Shown here one piece after another: positions 32,902-41,843 of a stretch of DNA of 64,000 nucleotides (positions are counted from its first letter, which is position 1; every line of letters starts with the position of its first letter). The position numbers and the translations under genes are program-made. The notes beneath the pieces are model-generated. The model ran no database searches. It worked only from the letters and a program-made list of their open reading frames with translations, and was not told the origin of the DNA. The DNA comes from Bacteroidota bacterium (GTDB lineage Bacteria; Bacteroidota; Bacteroidia; Sphingobacteriales; Sphingobacteriaceae): assembly GCA_013288685.1 (NCBI GenBank), contig JABDBM010000001.1, positions 62,001 to 126,000 on the forward strand, read 5' to 3'.

Positions 32902-33021
32902 TTTGTCATCCTGAGCGCAGCGAAGGATCTTCTGTGATATGCTGTACCGCTCACATGTTTCATCATGCATCGTTCGTTACGTATGTCGGAGAAGATCCTT
33001 CGCTGCGCTCAGGATGACAAA
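32902..33021. repeat. Hairpin repeat (TGTCAT family), copy 1
   Basis: Two perfect 32-bp arms (32902-32933 and 32990-33021), beginning TTTGTCATCCTGAGCGC and ending in its complement, enclose 56 bases. It lies 14 bases after the aminotransferase stop codon and before the Hint gene. Relatives are at 40441-40550 and 62688-62796. Confidence 0.9.
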
Positions 33022-33034
33022 AGAAGAAAAAAGG

Positions 33035-34228
33035 TTATGATATCTCTTTAAAAGCATCTGCAAATGCCTCCATTTCGTCCATGCGGCCAATGCTGATACG
33101 GCACCAGTCTTGCCCGGCGAGTTTCCAGTTGCGTAAGCCTACGCCGCGTTTCATCATTTCTTGTACAAACTTCAGTCCATCCATTTTAAGTGGGAACATT
33201 ACAAAGTTAGTGGACGATGGGATATAAGTATAGCCCTCCTTAGTTAAAGTAGCGTACAAAAACTCTTTAGAAGCCATTGTTTTTTTGAAGGCATCCTGCA
33301 AGTAATCTGTTTCGCGGTAGCCGGCAATTGCAGCGGCTATAGTTGGGGCAGTGATATTAAAAGCGCCAACGGTGTATATAGAAAGGGTGGTAATCGTATC
33401 GGGCTGGGCCACAATGTAACCGCAACGCAAGCCGGCAAAGCCGTAAAGCTTGCTGAAGGTACGGGCCACAATTACGTTTTGATTGGCTTTTACAGCGCTG
33501 ATGAGTGTAGTGCCTTGCGGATCGGGCAGGTAATCGATATAAGCTTCATCAATAAAAACGGTTACTTTTTTAGATACGCGTTCACAAAAATCTTTCAGCT
33601 TTTGGGTATCCAATACTGTACCGGTTGGGTTATTGGGGTTGCAGATGTACACCAATCCGGTGTTGCTGTCAATTTTAGCCTCCATGGCATCCAGGTCAAG
33701 CTTGTAATCAGCCGTTACCGGTACTTTTATCCATTTGCCTTCAAAAAGTTCGGCGTGCGTTGGCAGGTCCTCGTATGACGGATCGCCGGTGATAATACTT
33801 TTACCGCCTTTGCTAAAATGCATGGCCGCAGCCAGTAATAGGGGCGAGGAACCTGAATCTATCAAAACGTTTTTAGGATCAATCCCTTCGTACTCAGCAA
33901 TTTTTCCAGACAGGGTTGCTATTTGCCGCATCGGGTATTGATAACTGTGGTCGATGGAGTCCTGTATAGCCTTTTTTGCTGTGGCCGATGGTCCAAAGGG
34001 GTTTTCATTGGCAAAAAGGCGCGCCTTTAAAACATCAGGCGCGCCCTGCAATACCGATTGCTCGGTTATGCGCGCAGTCCTTGCTGTTTTACGAATTACC
34101 GGCATAGCGGCTAATTTTTCTATAGTACCCGAAAAGAAAGCCAGTCCGCCGGCCATCAGTGCGCTGGATTTAATCCAGTTTCTGCGGTTAATTGAGTTTG
34201 CCATATCGTTTTTGTTTAGTGAGTTCAT
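33035..34228 (-). CDS. Tat-exported PLP-dependent aminotransferase (HisC-like class I/II)
   Basis: A 397-residue fold-type I PLP enzyme. A Tat-type signal (NRRNWIKSSALMAGG, Arg pair at 15-16) precedes the domain. The body shows a histidinol-phosphate-aminotransferase-like pattern: LFANENPFGPSATAKKAI, YICNPNNPTGTVLD, and the Schiff-base lysine near K260 in TFSKLYGFAGLRCGY. Exported aminotransferases are uncommon; Tat is the expected route for an enzyme folded around its cofactor. The start overlaps the upstream amine-oxidase stop as ATGA, so the two are translationally coupled and likely act in one amino-acid or amine pathway outside the cytoplasm. True HisC function is unlikely because of the export signal and context. 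Confidence 0.85.
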   Translation of the reverse strand: MNSLNKNDMANSINRRNWIKSSALMAGGLAFFSGTIEKLAAMPVIRKTARTARITEQSVLQGAPDVLKARLFANENPFGPSATAKKAIQDSIDHSYQYPMRQIATLSGKIAEYEGIDPKNVLIDSGSSPLLLAAAMHFSKGGKSIITGDPSYEDLPTHAELFEGKWIKVPVTADYKLDLDAMEAKIDSNTGLVYICNPNNPTGTVLDTQKLKDFCERVSKKVTVFIDEAYIDYLPDPQGTTLISAVKANQNVIVARTFSKLYGFAGLRCGYIVAQPDTITTLSIYTVGAFNITAPTIAAAIAGYRETDYLQDAFKKTMASKEFLYATLTKEGYTYIPSSTNFVMFPLKMDGLKFVQEMMKRGVGLRNWKLAGQDWCRISIGRMDEMEAFADAFKEIS

Positions 34229-35823
34229 CCTTTTGTTGCGCCTGTAGGGTAGTTTAACTTTTGTTCGGTTACGCGGCCGTGCAGGGCGGCAACCACACTC
34301 CTGGCCGATTCAAATGCCCCGGCCATCCAGGCGTTCAGGTACGTTAAATGTTCGCCGGCAAAGTATACCTGTTTATCGGGCTTCAATAAGGCAGGGTACT
34401 GCGTTTTGCGTGTGTCGTTGGTATAAACAGCCCAGCCGCCCAGGCTGTATTGCGTTTTATGCCAGCTAACCGAGTACGATTGCTCAAACTCCGCATCATA
34501 TTGCGGATGTATCAGCCTGCCCTTTTGCAGCGCCAGTTTTTCGCGATCAGCAAAGCTCAATTCGCCTGTGCGTTGCGCCTTTTCGTTAAAATTATAATAG
34601 CCTATCAGTATGCCTTTTTTCGACAAGTAATCATACGAGGGATAAAAAATCTGCGTTAAATCGTTATTGGTATGGGTAATGCCGCCATAAATATGCTCAT
34701 CCTCCTCCCAAAAACGGCGTTTAAATTGCAAGCCAATTTTTCCGGTTTGCATGTAGCTGATGTAGTCAATTGCCCGGCTAACGTCACCCGAAAAATTGTT
34801 GTTTACATTGCTCAATACCGGTAACGGCAGGGTGCAGATACAAAAATCGGCTTGTAGAGAATGCTCGCCATCCTTGTCTTTATAAACAACTTTTACTCCA
34901 TCGGGTATATTGGTAATATTGGTGACTTCGGCACCCAGTTTTAAATTGGGGACAATCTGTTGCTGCAGGGCCTTGGCTATATGGTCCATACCGCCTACGG
35001 CCTGGAACATGGTCATCTGCAATTCGTAAGTATATTCGGCCACATTATAAAAATCGGGGTCCATTAGGCCCGATTGAATAATATAAGCCAGCTTATATGC
35101 ATCGGCAACTTTGCCGGGCTTATCTCCGGCACCCGGAGGCTCCGAGTATCCACGGCGTGCGGAGGCTTTGTATAATTTGTCGGCATCAAGGCCGCCCTCG
35201 GCCATAAGGTATTCAATTACTTTTTCGCCGTCTTCTTTGGTCATGGGAGCATCCAAACCGCTGTGGTCAATACTTTTTGCCAGCAATTCGGTCATATAGC
35301 CACGCACATCATTATGGATTTCCCTTGCCCGTACCTTTTTGTTGGATAATGCCCCTTTGCCTTCCGCAAAATAATAAGCACTTTCATTAACATTATTGTA
35401 AACCTGTATAGGTATGCCCAGTTCCCTGCAATAATGTAAAGTAAGCTCGTGGTTATGCGGTATGCGCGATGGCCCTGCATTAAAATACTGCCCATCATCA
35501 AACCGTGCGGTTGTTTGCGCCTGGCCAACTTCGGTATTAACGCTGTTATTCCTGATGCTCCAGCAACGGCCACCGGCCCGTTCGCGGGCTTCCAATATGG
35601 TGCAGTTATAACCCAACTTGTTTAATTCATAGGCGCAGGTCATGCCCGCCAGGCCGCCACCCAATATCACCACTTTTTTCCCGGTGCCCTTGCCGGGCAA
35701 ATTGAATGAATAAGCAGGCGCAGGGCGCAACATACCCAAAGCCAGCATGGCCGGGTAGGCGCCGCCTGCCAGCATAGCGCCTTTAGTTAAAAAATTACGT
35801 CTGCTAATGTTATTTAATGCCAC
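34225..35823 (-). CDS. Tat-exported flavin monoamine oxidase family protein
   Basis: A 532-residue FAD-dependent amine/amino-acid oxidase. The Tat signal is ISRRNFLTKGAMLAGG (Arg pair at 8-9). The FAD-binding Rossmann motif GGGLAGMTCAYELNKLGY follows at about 53-70, with EARERAGGRC and a C-terminal YFAGEHLTYLNAWMAGA closing the FAD site. The start codon is GTG; no ATG lies in frame upstream. Relatives include L-amino-acid oxidases and tryptophan 2-monooxygenase-like proteins. It is directly coupled to the downstream aminotransferase. Substrate is unknown. Confidence 0.88.
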   Translation of the reverse strand: MALNNISRRNFLTKGAMLAGGAYPAMLALGMLRPAPAYSFNLPGKGTGKKVVILGGGLAGMTCAYELNKLGYNCTILEARERAGGRCWSIRNNSVNTEVGQAQTTARFDDGQYFNAGPSRIPHNHELTLHYCRELGIPIQVYNNVNESAYYFAEGKGALSNKKVRAREIHNDVRGYMTELLAKSIDHSGLDAPMTKEDGEKVIEYLMAEGGLDADKLYKASARRGYSEPPGAGDKPGKVADAYKLAYIIQSGLMDPDFYNVAEYTYELQMTMFQAVGGMDHIAKALQQQIVPNLKLGAEVTNITNIPDGVKVVYKDKDGEHSLQADFCICTLPLPVLSNVNNNFSGDVSRAIDYISYMQTGKIGLQFKRRFWEEDEHIYGGITHTNNDLTQIFYPSYDYLSKKGILIGYYNFNEKAQRTGELSFADREKLALQKGRLIHPQYDAEFEQSYSVSWHKTQYSLGGWAVYTNDTRKTQYPALLKPDKQVYFAGEHLTYLNAWMAGAFESARSVVAALHGRVTEQKLNYPTGATKG

Positions 35824-36276
35824 AAATGATAATAATTCTGATTGATAGTCGAAAATAAGATAAAAATTTCTATTTTTTTACAATCTACAGCAGTTTATTT
35901 GGATTTTGACGTTAATTTGGTAAGAATAAGGTTGGTGTTTTTCGATTTTGACAAGAAAAACGGGAATACTTTGAGGATATGGAATTTGATGGTGATGTGT
36001 TTTTAACATGGGTGTTGGCTGGGATAGTGGTTAACGCATGTTCTATACGATGGGCGTTGCCCATCGCTAACGGATTGTGCCCTTTCAGGGCTGGGATCGA
36101 AATTTTAATACATCCATCTTATATCATTGCAACGCGGTAAGACATGTTTACAAATATATGTCGGCTCTTGGCTTAAACATTATACTTAATCTCTTGTCTC
36201 AGTTCTGAACGTTTGTATTTGTGTAGTTTGCCGGGTTGGCGGGAGACGCGAAGTATCGCGTCTTTACTGGGGGCGC
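35824..36276. other. 453-base intergenic region upstream of the amine oxidase gene
   Basis: AT-rich, no coding frame seen. It should hold the amine-oxidase promoter near its left end; no convincing -33/-7 pair was found. The right half holds a tandem hairpin element at 36048-36091. Confidence 0.4.
36048..36091. repeat. Two tandem small hairpins (CGATGGGC and GCCC stems)
   Basis: CGATGGGC-GTT-GCCCATCG (36048-36066) is followed by GCCC-TTTCA-GGGC (36079-36091). The compact, GC-rich pair stands out from the AT-rich surroundings and looks like a dispersed intergenic element, but no second copy occurs in this window. Confidence 0.5.
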
Positions 36277-39117
36277 TTATAACAATTCATTCACATCGCG
36301 CCCGTAATGCTCTTTAAACAGCTTGCTGAAATAGGCCGGTGTTTCGAACCCTGCCACATACGAAATTTCGGATATGGTGCGATAACGGCCGCTTTCTATT
36401 GCTTCGCGGGCAATTTGCAGCCGTATGGCGCGGATATATTTATTGGGTGTAAGGCCGGTAATATCTTTAATTCGCCGGAAAAGCTGGCGTTCGCTTATGG
36501 CCATATCATCGCTCAGCATGGCAATATTCAAATCAGTTTTACCGATGTATTTTCTCACCAGTTCTTCCAGATCGGCCAGCCAAACCAAATCAGCGGGGGA
36601 TACGTGCGGCGTTTTCTCCGGTGTGTCTTCGGATGGGTTTGTCTCCTGGTTCGGTAATTCGGCAAACTCCTGCTCATCCTGTACCGTAAAACTCAGCCTG
36701 TCGCCGGCATTGCGTATCAGGTTGCCTGCGCGTGCAAGCAGTTCGCTGCTGATAAACGGCTTGGTTAAATAATCATCAACACCGGTGTTCAGTGCTTTCA
36801 GCCTGTTTTCGTTATCGCCTAAAGCGGTCAAAATAATTACCGGTATCCTAAAATACGCTGCATCGTGTTTTAAGTGGTAGAGCAATGCAAATCCGTCCAT
36901 TTCGGGCATCATCACATCGGTAATAATCAAGTCGGGCTGTTCAGGCATGGTTTTCAGCATATCCAGCGCTTCCTTTCCATTGAAGGCTGTTACCACCCGG
37001 TAAAAAGGCCTCACAATAGAGCTGATATACTGCGCCATTTCGCGGTGGTCTTCCACCAGCATCACCAGCTTTTCGCCGCCGCTGCTGGTAACTTCGGCTA
37101 TGGTTTCTGTCGTAAATTGGGCATAATCAACCATTGCGTGGTTAGCTGCTGCTATTTTTGGTATCGATGCTTTAAAAATAGCGCCCGCCCCGAAGGTGCT
37201 TTTAACTGTGATAGTACCGCCCATTAGTTCTGCAAACTCCTGCGCAATAGCAAGGCCTATACCTGTTCCGCCTTCGGTCAACGCCTCGTCCCGGTTGCCC
37301 TGGTAATAGCGGTCGAAAATAAGCGGCACATCATCGGGGTGTATGCCGCGGCCGGTATCGGTAACCGTAAATTCAATCAAGCCTTCATTCATCGCAGCGG
37401 CTATGTGCACCGATCCGCCGGTTGGCGTAAACTTAATAGCATTGCTCAGCAGGTTATTGGCAATTTTTTCGAACTTATCGGCGTCAAGCTGCACAAACGT
37501 TTCCGCTTCAATGGCGTTGGTTATGGTGTAATTGATGTTTTTGTAATCCGCAGATGAGGCAAAGCCCTGGTAAATAACATTCATAAACCAGCCCAAATCC
37601 ACCGGTTTTAATTTTACCGAGAGCGTACCTGCCTCAATTTTACCTAAATCGAGCAGTTCGTTAACCATATTCAACAATTTTTTACCATTGCGTGCCACTG
37701 CCAGCAAATAGCCTTGCTGCTCCTGCCCGTCAATATCTTTTTTGTTTAACAGTTGCTCGGTAGGGCCAATGATCAATGTTAAAGGTGTGCGCAATTCATG
37801 ACTGATGTTGGCAAAAAAACGGGTCTTCATGGCATCCAGGCGGGCAAGTTGCCGGTGGCGCTCGTTTAACAGGGCAGCTTCCCGCTTATCCTTGTAAGCC
37901 AGCCAGCGAAAGGCAGCAACCATGCCCAGCAATAGTATGACGGAGATTGCGATAATAAAATCGCGTTGCAGGGTAGCTTCCTTTTCGTGATCTGCCGCAA
38001 TGAGCAGGCGTTTATCGGCATTGTACTTTTCGGCAAGTTCGGTGGCAGCCTTATCCTTATCAGCGTTGCTTATGCTATCACTAACGGCGTCAAATTTATC
38101 GGTATAATCCAACGCATTTTTATAATCGCCAAGCGCTTTATAAGCCTTCGTTAATTGGGAATAAATATTCCTCAATTCAACGAGGCTTCCTTGTCCACCC
38201 GCCTGTATGGCCAGTGCCTGGTTACTGTAATCAATGGCCTTTTTATAATTTTTAAGGTCGATTTCGCAAGTCGTCAGTTCATTCAATGAGTGTTTCTCCA
38301 GTGCGATAAACTTGTTGGCTCTTGAAATGGCTATCGATTGCTGCTGTAAGGCTTCAGCCTGGCTAAATTTACCCTGATTTTCGTATATCCGGCCGAGGTT
38401 ACCGAGGTATTGCGCCTTTGTATAGTCCGATAACCCTGCCAGATAGGGCGGCGCCAGCAGCATTTCCTGGTATTTGGCAGCCAGCTGCAGGTTTGCCGGG
38501 GTGCGAATAGGCTTTGTTGAATAAAGATTGGAAAGCGTGCTTAAGCAAAACGTATACATTGCCGTATCTTTTAAGCTTTCGGCATCCTTTGCGGCCCGTA
38601 AGGCATAAGGAAGCGCCTTTTGAGGATCGCCCATTTCGCGGTACAGATCTGATATACAATTGAGGGAAAGAATGCCCTGTTTTTTCCAGCCGTTGGCATC
38701 CGTTTTTCTTAACATATCAAAAGCAACACTTAAGGCTTCCACGTTTTTGCCCTGCCGGCCCAGCATGTAGGCAATCATGTTGGTAGCGCTGGTATACGTT
38801 GCCGGGTCCCTAACCGAAGTAAGTTTAGTGGCCTGGCGCGCCAAATCGAGCGCCCGGCTGTCATCGCCATTCCTAAAAACCTTCATCGATTGGGTATATA
38901 ATACCTGGGCTTCAAAAAGCTGGTCGTGATTTTTTTGTGCTAAAGCGATCAATTGCCGGGCATACATTTCGGACGAATCCTTGTTCTTGATCTTCTTGAA
39001 CGTTTTCAAAAGCAAATCATTCCCCGTTTTTTGAGCAACCAAAACAGAGCATGGCAACAACAATAAAAGGACAGCAATAAATTTTAGCCTGTACAATATG
39101 GATGGGTTTAACAACAT
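36277..39117 (-). CDS. Hybrid two-component system protein (TPR sensor, kinase, receiver, AraC output)
   Basis: A 946-residue single-protein phosphorelay. Signal peptide/first membrane segment about 1-28; periplasmic TPR-like repeats about 50-370 (QGKFSQAEALQQQSIAISR); transmembrane helix near 390-410; HisKA with FFANISHELRTPLTL near 437; HATPase with NNLLSNAIKFTPTGG and GGTGIGLAIAQEF; receiver with TDVMMPEMDGFALL; and a C-terminal AraC helix-turn-helix (ISEISYVAGFETPAYFSKLF). The sensor is TPR-type, not the propeller of polysaccharide HTCS proteins. The ATG at 39117 is chosen over a TTG five codons upstream. It lies on the same strand as the amine oxidase pair, 453 bases away, and might control it. 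Confidence 0.9.
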   Translation of the reverse strand: MLLNPSILYRLKFIAVLLLLLPCSVLVAQKTGNDLLLKTFKKIKNKDSSEMYARQLIALAQKNHDQLFEAQVLYTQSMKVFRNGDDSRALDLARQATKLTSVRDPATYTSATNMIAYMLGRQGKNVEALSVAFDMLRKTDANGWKKQGILSLNCISDLYREMGDPQKALPYALRAAKDAESLKDTAMYTFCLSTLSNLYSTKPIRTPANLQLAAKYQEMLLAPPYLAGLSDYTKAQYLGNLGRIYENQGKFSQAEALQQQSIAISRANKFIALEKHSLNELTTCEIDLKNYKKAIDYSNQALAIQAGGQGSLVELRNIYSQLTKAYKALGDYKNALDYTDKFDAVSDSISNADKDKAATELAEKYNADKRLLIAADHEKEATLQRDFIIAISVILLLGMVAAFRWLAYKDKREAALLNERHRQLARLDAMKTRFFANISHELRTPLTLIIGPTEQLLNKKDIDGQEQQGYLLAVARNGKKLLNMVNELLDLGKIEAGTLSVKLKPVDLGWFMNVIYQGFASSADYKNINYTITNAIEAETFVQLDADKFEKIANNLLSNAIKFTPTGGSVHIAAAMNEGLIEFTVTDTGRGIHPDDVPLIFDRYYQGNRDEALTEGGTGIGLAIAQEFAELMGGTITVKSTFGAGAIFKASIPKIAAANHAMVDYAQFTTETIAEVTSSGGEKLVMLVEDHREMAQYISSIVRPFYRVVTAFNGKEALDMLKTMPEQPDLIITDVMMPEMDGFALLYHLKHDAAYFRIPVIILTALGDNENRLKALNTGVDDYLTKPFISSELLARAGNLIRNAGDRLSFTVQDEQEFAELPNQETNPSEDTPEKTPHVSPADLVWLADLEELVRKYIGKTDLNIAMLSDDMAISERQLFRRIKDITGLTPNKYIRAIRLQIAREAIESGRYRTISEISYVAGFETPAYFSKLFKEHYGRDVNELL

Positions 39118-39183
39118 TATCAAGGTGTCCAATTTACATTTTTATTCCATTTGGATACAAATGCAACGGTTATATTACGACAC

Positions 39184-39207
39184 AAAAAAAGCGGCATTCA
39201 GCCGCTC
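39184..39207 (-). terminator. Intrinsic terminator of the Spy-like gene
   Basis: On the minus strand GAGCGGC-TGAAT-GCCGC is followed directly by a run of seven or more T residues. It lies 25 bases after the stop codon of the 39232 gene. Confidence 0.85.
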
Positions 39208-39231
39208 TTTATAAAAATGTAGATTTGATGC

Positions 39232-39606
39232 TTATGATCCCCAGCCGTCACCCCAGCCGTTAGCTTGCTTGCTATTAGAATCCTTTAATAACTCGTTGTA
39301 TTTGATGGCCTGGCGGCGGGTGAGCACGGCCTTAATCTTCCTCACGGTTGCCATACGCAACGGACGTATTTTTTCCATCATCTTATCGGTATTACCGTTT
39401 TCTTCTTTTTTGATCTTTTCAAATTTTCTTTCCGATTCCTGGTAAATATCCGCTACCCTGGCTGTTTGCCTGTCGCTTAGCCGCAATTCTTTCTGCAATC
39501 CCTTAGCTTTTTCCCTTGGATCAGAATCCGTCCGGCCAACAGTCCCGGCACGGCTTACTGCTGTAAACCCCATGAGCAAACAGCATACTAACAATATTTT
39601 TTTCAT
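39232..39606 (-). CDS. Small exported protein, Spy/LTXXQ-like helical
   Basis: A 124-residue protein with a signal peptide (about 1-20, ending AVSRAGTVG). The mature part is two long charged helices: LQKELRLSDRQTARVADIYQ, quoted in part as LRLSDRQTARVADIY, and RMATVRKIKAVLTRRQAIKYNELL. The LTxxQ-like LTRRQ and helix spacing resemble Spy/CpxP periplasmic chaperone-like proteins, common as small stress proteins in Bacteroidota. The tail NGWGDGWGS is glycine/tryptophan rich. It is monocistronic with its own terminator. Family call is tentative. Confidence 0.7.
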   Translation of the reverse strand: MKKILLVCCLLMGFTAVSRAGTVGRTDSDPREKAKGLQKELRLSDRQTARVADIYQESERKFEKIKKEENGNTDKMMEKIRPLRMATVRKIKAVLTRRQAIKYNELLKDSNSKQANGWGDGWGS

Positions 39607-39744
39607 TTTTTGGTGTTTTAATGGTTTTATAATCCCTACACCTAACGGTGCGTATTTGAAAACAGCATCGACCGAAAATTGTTTTGCAAAGTGGCCGCTG
39701 GCGTAAATCGTTTAGACTTACGTTTCATTTTGAAAACAAGCTTT

Positions 39745-39779
39745 GAACCATGATTCGTAGGATTAGGGGATTGAAGGAT
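39745..39779. repeat. Dispersed repeat word block (CCATGATTCGTAGGATT)
   Basis: A 35-base block matching 61685-61719 at 29 of 35 positions. It lies in the gap between rnhB and the Spy-like gene. Confidence 0.5.
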
Positions 39780-39803
39780 GTAAAGCAGGATTTTGAAACA
39801 GGG

Positions 39804-40409
39804 CTAAAGTTCCGTAAATAGCTTTAACTGCGGATCGCTAACCCTAAACGTACGACGGTGATACGGCGTATAGCCAATTTTTAAAACTGTTTCGCGGTGT
39901 TTTATGGTGGGATAGCCTTTATTTTTATGCCAGTCGTACTCGGGATGTTCGGCAGCTATTTTTTTCATGTAATCGTCGCGATAGGTTTTGGCCAGGATGG
40001 ACGCCGCCGCAATGCTGAAGTATTTGGCATCGCCTTCAACAATGCATTGGTGAGGAGTGGATTTGTATTTGTTAAACCGGTTGCCGTCGATAATTAAAAA
40101 TTGTGGACTGGTTGTTAGTTTATCCAGTGCCCGATGCATAGCCAGGAAGGAAGCATTCAGTATATTGATCGCATCTATTTCTACATTATCAACCGAAGCA
40201 ATGGCGTAAGCAATGGCTTTTTGTTCAATTTCAATTCGTAATTCGTACCGTACGTCTTCTGATAACTGTTTGGAGTCATTCAGCAGGTCGTGGTTGAAAT
40301 CATCAGGAAGTATAACAGCCGCAGCAAACACGGGTCCCGCAAGGCAACCGCGACCTGCTTCATCGCAGCCCGCTTCCAGGAATTCGTATTGATATCGGGA
40401 TAATAACAT
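39804..40409 (-). CDS. rnhB: Ribonuclease HII
   Basis: A 201-residue type 2 RNase H that removes ribonucleotides and RNA primers from DNA. The first acidic pair lies in [16 protein letters not shown] (D17, E18), a hallmark of RnhB; a further Asp is in LIIDGNRF, and the last in the [13 protein letters not shown] segment. The C-terminal [19 protein letters not shown] is also family-typical. Length is normal. It is followed upstream by a TGTCAT hairpin repeat and the phosphatase gene. Confidence 0.97.
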   Translation of the reverse strand: MLLSRYQYEFLEAGCDEAGRGCLAGPVFAAAVILPDDFNHDLLNDSKQLSEDVRYELRIEIEQKAIAYAIASVDNVEIDAINILNASFLAMHRALDKLTTSPQFLIIDGNRFNKYKSTPHQCIVEGDAKYFSIAAASILAKTYRDDYMKKIAAEHPEYDWHKNKGYPTIKHRETVLKIGYTPYHRRTFRVSDPQLKLFTEL

Positions 40410-40440
40410 TATTTTTTTCGGATGTTGCTATCCCCACTGA

Positions 40441-40550
40441 ATGTCATTTCGAACGCAGTGAGAAATCTTATACGTCATGTATTAGACGCTATGCATAGCC
40501 AGTCGCGCATCTTTGTAAAGATTTCTCCTCGTTCCTCGTCGAAATGACAT
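40441..40550. repeat. Hairpin repeat (TGTCAT family), copy 2
   Basis: Left arm 40441-40469 (ATGTCATTTCGAACGCAG) and right arm 40518-40550 are imperfect inverted repeats of about 30 bases. It ends 16 bases after the phosphatase stop codon and starts 32 bases before rnhB. It belongs with 32902-33021 and 62688-62796, but its inner arm words differ (AGAAATCTT instead of AGGATCTT). Confidence 0.85.
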
Positions 40551-40565
40551 CGGGAGGGTAGAGGG

Positions 40566-41804
40566 TTAAAATATTTTCAAAGTTAGCAAAGTCACATCGT
40601 CAATTGGCTTGCCTTTTATTACCAAATCAATATGATCCATCAGTAACTGGTTAAAATCTTCGGGGCACAAATTGCCATTGGTTTTTACAAAGTCAATCAA
40701 ATGTTGCTCCTCCCACATTTTGGTATCGTGGTTGGAGTGATCCATCAAGCCATCGGTATAATTTACTAACAAGCTTCCGGGTTCAATATCAATTTCGCCC
40801 TGGTTCAAAAATGGCAGTTCGTCAAAAACGCCGATCATGGTAGTACCTAATTGCAGAGTTATTATTTCACCCTTCGAAAAAAGAATGGTGGCATTGTGGC
40901 CAGCATTGATGTAATTAAGCTTTCGGGTATTTTCGTTGTATTTTGCAAGGAAGAGGGTAATAAACCGTTCGCCTTTGGTGTTGTTGAGCACTATTTTGTT
41001 GAGACGCTCAATCACGTTAGTTAAATCTTCCTCAACCGCCGACCATGCATGCAAACTGGCCTGGAAATTTGCCATTAGTAAAGCCGCCGATATTCCCTTG
41101 CCCGATACATCGGCAATACACCATAAAAATTCATGATCATTAAGCCGGATGAAATCAAAATAATCGCCGCCGATGTTTTGATGGGGGATGTACCTGGCGC
41201 CAACCTCCACACTTTTGTCCTTATAGCTTTTTAATGGGATCAGCATGTTTTGCACTTCAACAGCCAGTTCCATTTCGCGCTGAAAACGTTCAGATAATAA
41301 TCGTTCTTTAAAAAGCTTCTTATTTTCCAGTGCAACTACAATAACATTTATTACTGTTTGGATGAAATTCAAATCGTTGTTCAGCAATTCGGCCGAAGTG
41401 TTAAAATCGCCGATGAGGGCAAATGCCAGCGCCTTTTTTTTATGATAAATGGGGATAAAATAATCGTATTTATTGAGCAATCCGTCTTCGTGATCAGCTA
41501 CAGCGGCGATGTTTTTTACTTTATTCATTTTAAGGCAGGCAGTGTGCAAGGTGCCAACCTGTTCAATATCACCACCATATTTTGAGAGCAGAACGTAACC
41601 GCCGTCTTTTTCAATTAGAAAGCGAAGTTTGCCAACCTGCAGATAGCTTTTTAAAATTACCTGCAGCATTTGTATCAATACCGGCGTGCCCGTATCCTTA
41701 TTAATTGCCTGGGTAACTTCCAGCAAGGCGTTTAATTCGGTTTGCCGCTTTAGCAGTAACCGTATTAAATCGTCTTCGGGCGACATATCATCAATATTTT
41801 GCAT
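40566..41804 (-). CDS. PP2C-type SpoIIE-family phosphatase with GAF-like sensor
   Basis: A 412-residue cytosolic protein. An N-terminal coiled helix (RLLLKRQTELNALLEVTQAINK, quoted partly) leads into a GAF-like domain (about 30-170). The C-terminal SpoIIE domain (about 200-411) has ARYIPHQNIGGDYFDF, WCIADVSGKGISAALLMANFQ (in part) and VNYTDGLMDHS, with the metal-binding aspartates. Such proteins dephosphorylate anti-anti-sigma or other partner proteins. No partner-switch genes are adjacent. Start is a clear ATG. Confidence 0.92.
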   Translation of the reverse strand: MQNIDDMSPEDDLIRLLLKRQTELNALLEVTQAINKDTGTPVLIQMLQVILKSYLQVGKLRFLIEKDGGYVLLSKYGGDIEQVGTLHTACLKMNKVKNIAAVADHEDGLLNKYDYFIPIYHKKKALAFALIGDFNTSAELLNNDLNFIQTVINVIVVALENKKLFKERLLSERFQREMELAVEVQNMLIPLKSYKDKSVEVGARYIPHQNIGGDYFDFIRLNDHEFLWCIADVSGKGISAALLMANFQASLHAWSAVEEDLTNVIERLNKIVLNNTKGERFITLFLAKYNENTRKLNYINAGHNATILFSKGEIITLQLGTTMIGVFDELPFLNQGEIDIEPGSLLVNYTDGLMDHSNHDTKMWEEQHLIDFVKTNGNLCPEDFNQLLMDHIDLVIKGKPIDDVTLLTLKIF

Positions 41805-41843
41805 CAGTAGTTAAAGGAAGCCTAAAATAAAGAATATTTTTTT

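Noticed and set aside
33035..34228. hisC of histidine biosynthesis
   Set aside because: It carries a Tat signal, is coupled to an amine oxidase and has no his genes nearby; HisC-like only in fold.
35824..36276. Riboswitch or RNA gene in the 453-base gap
   Set aside because: No known aptamer core was recognised; only two small hairpins are visible.
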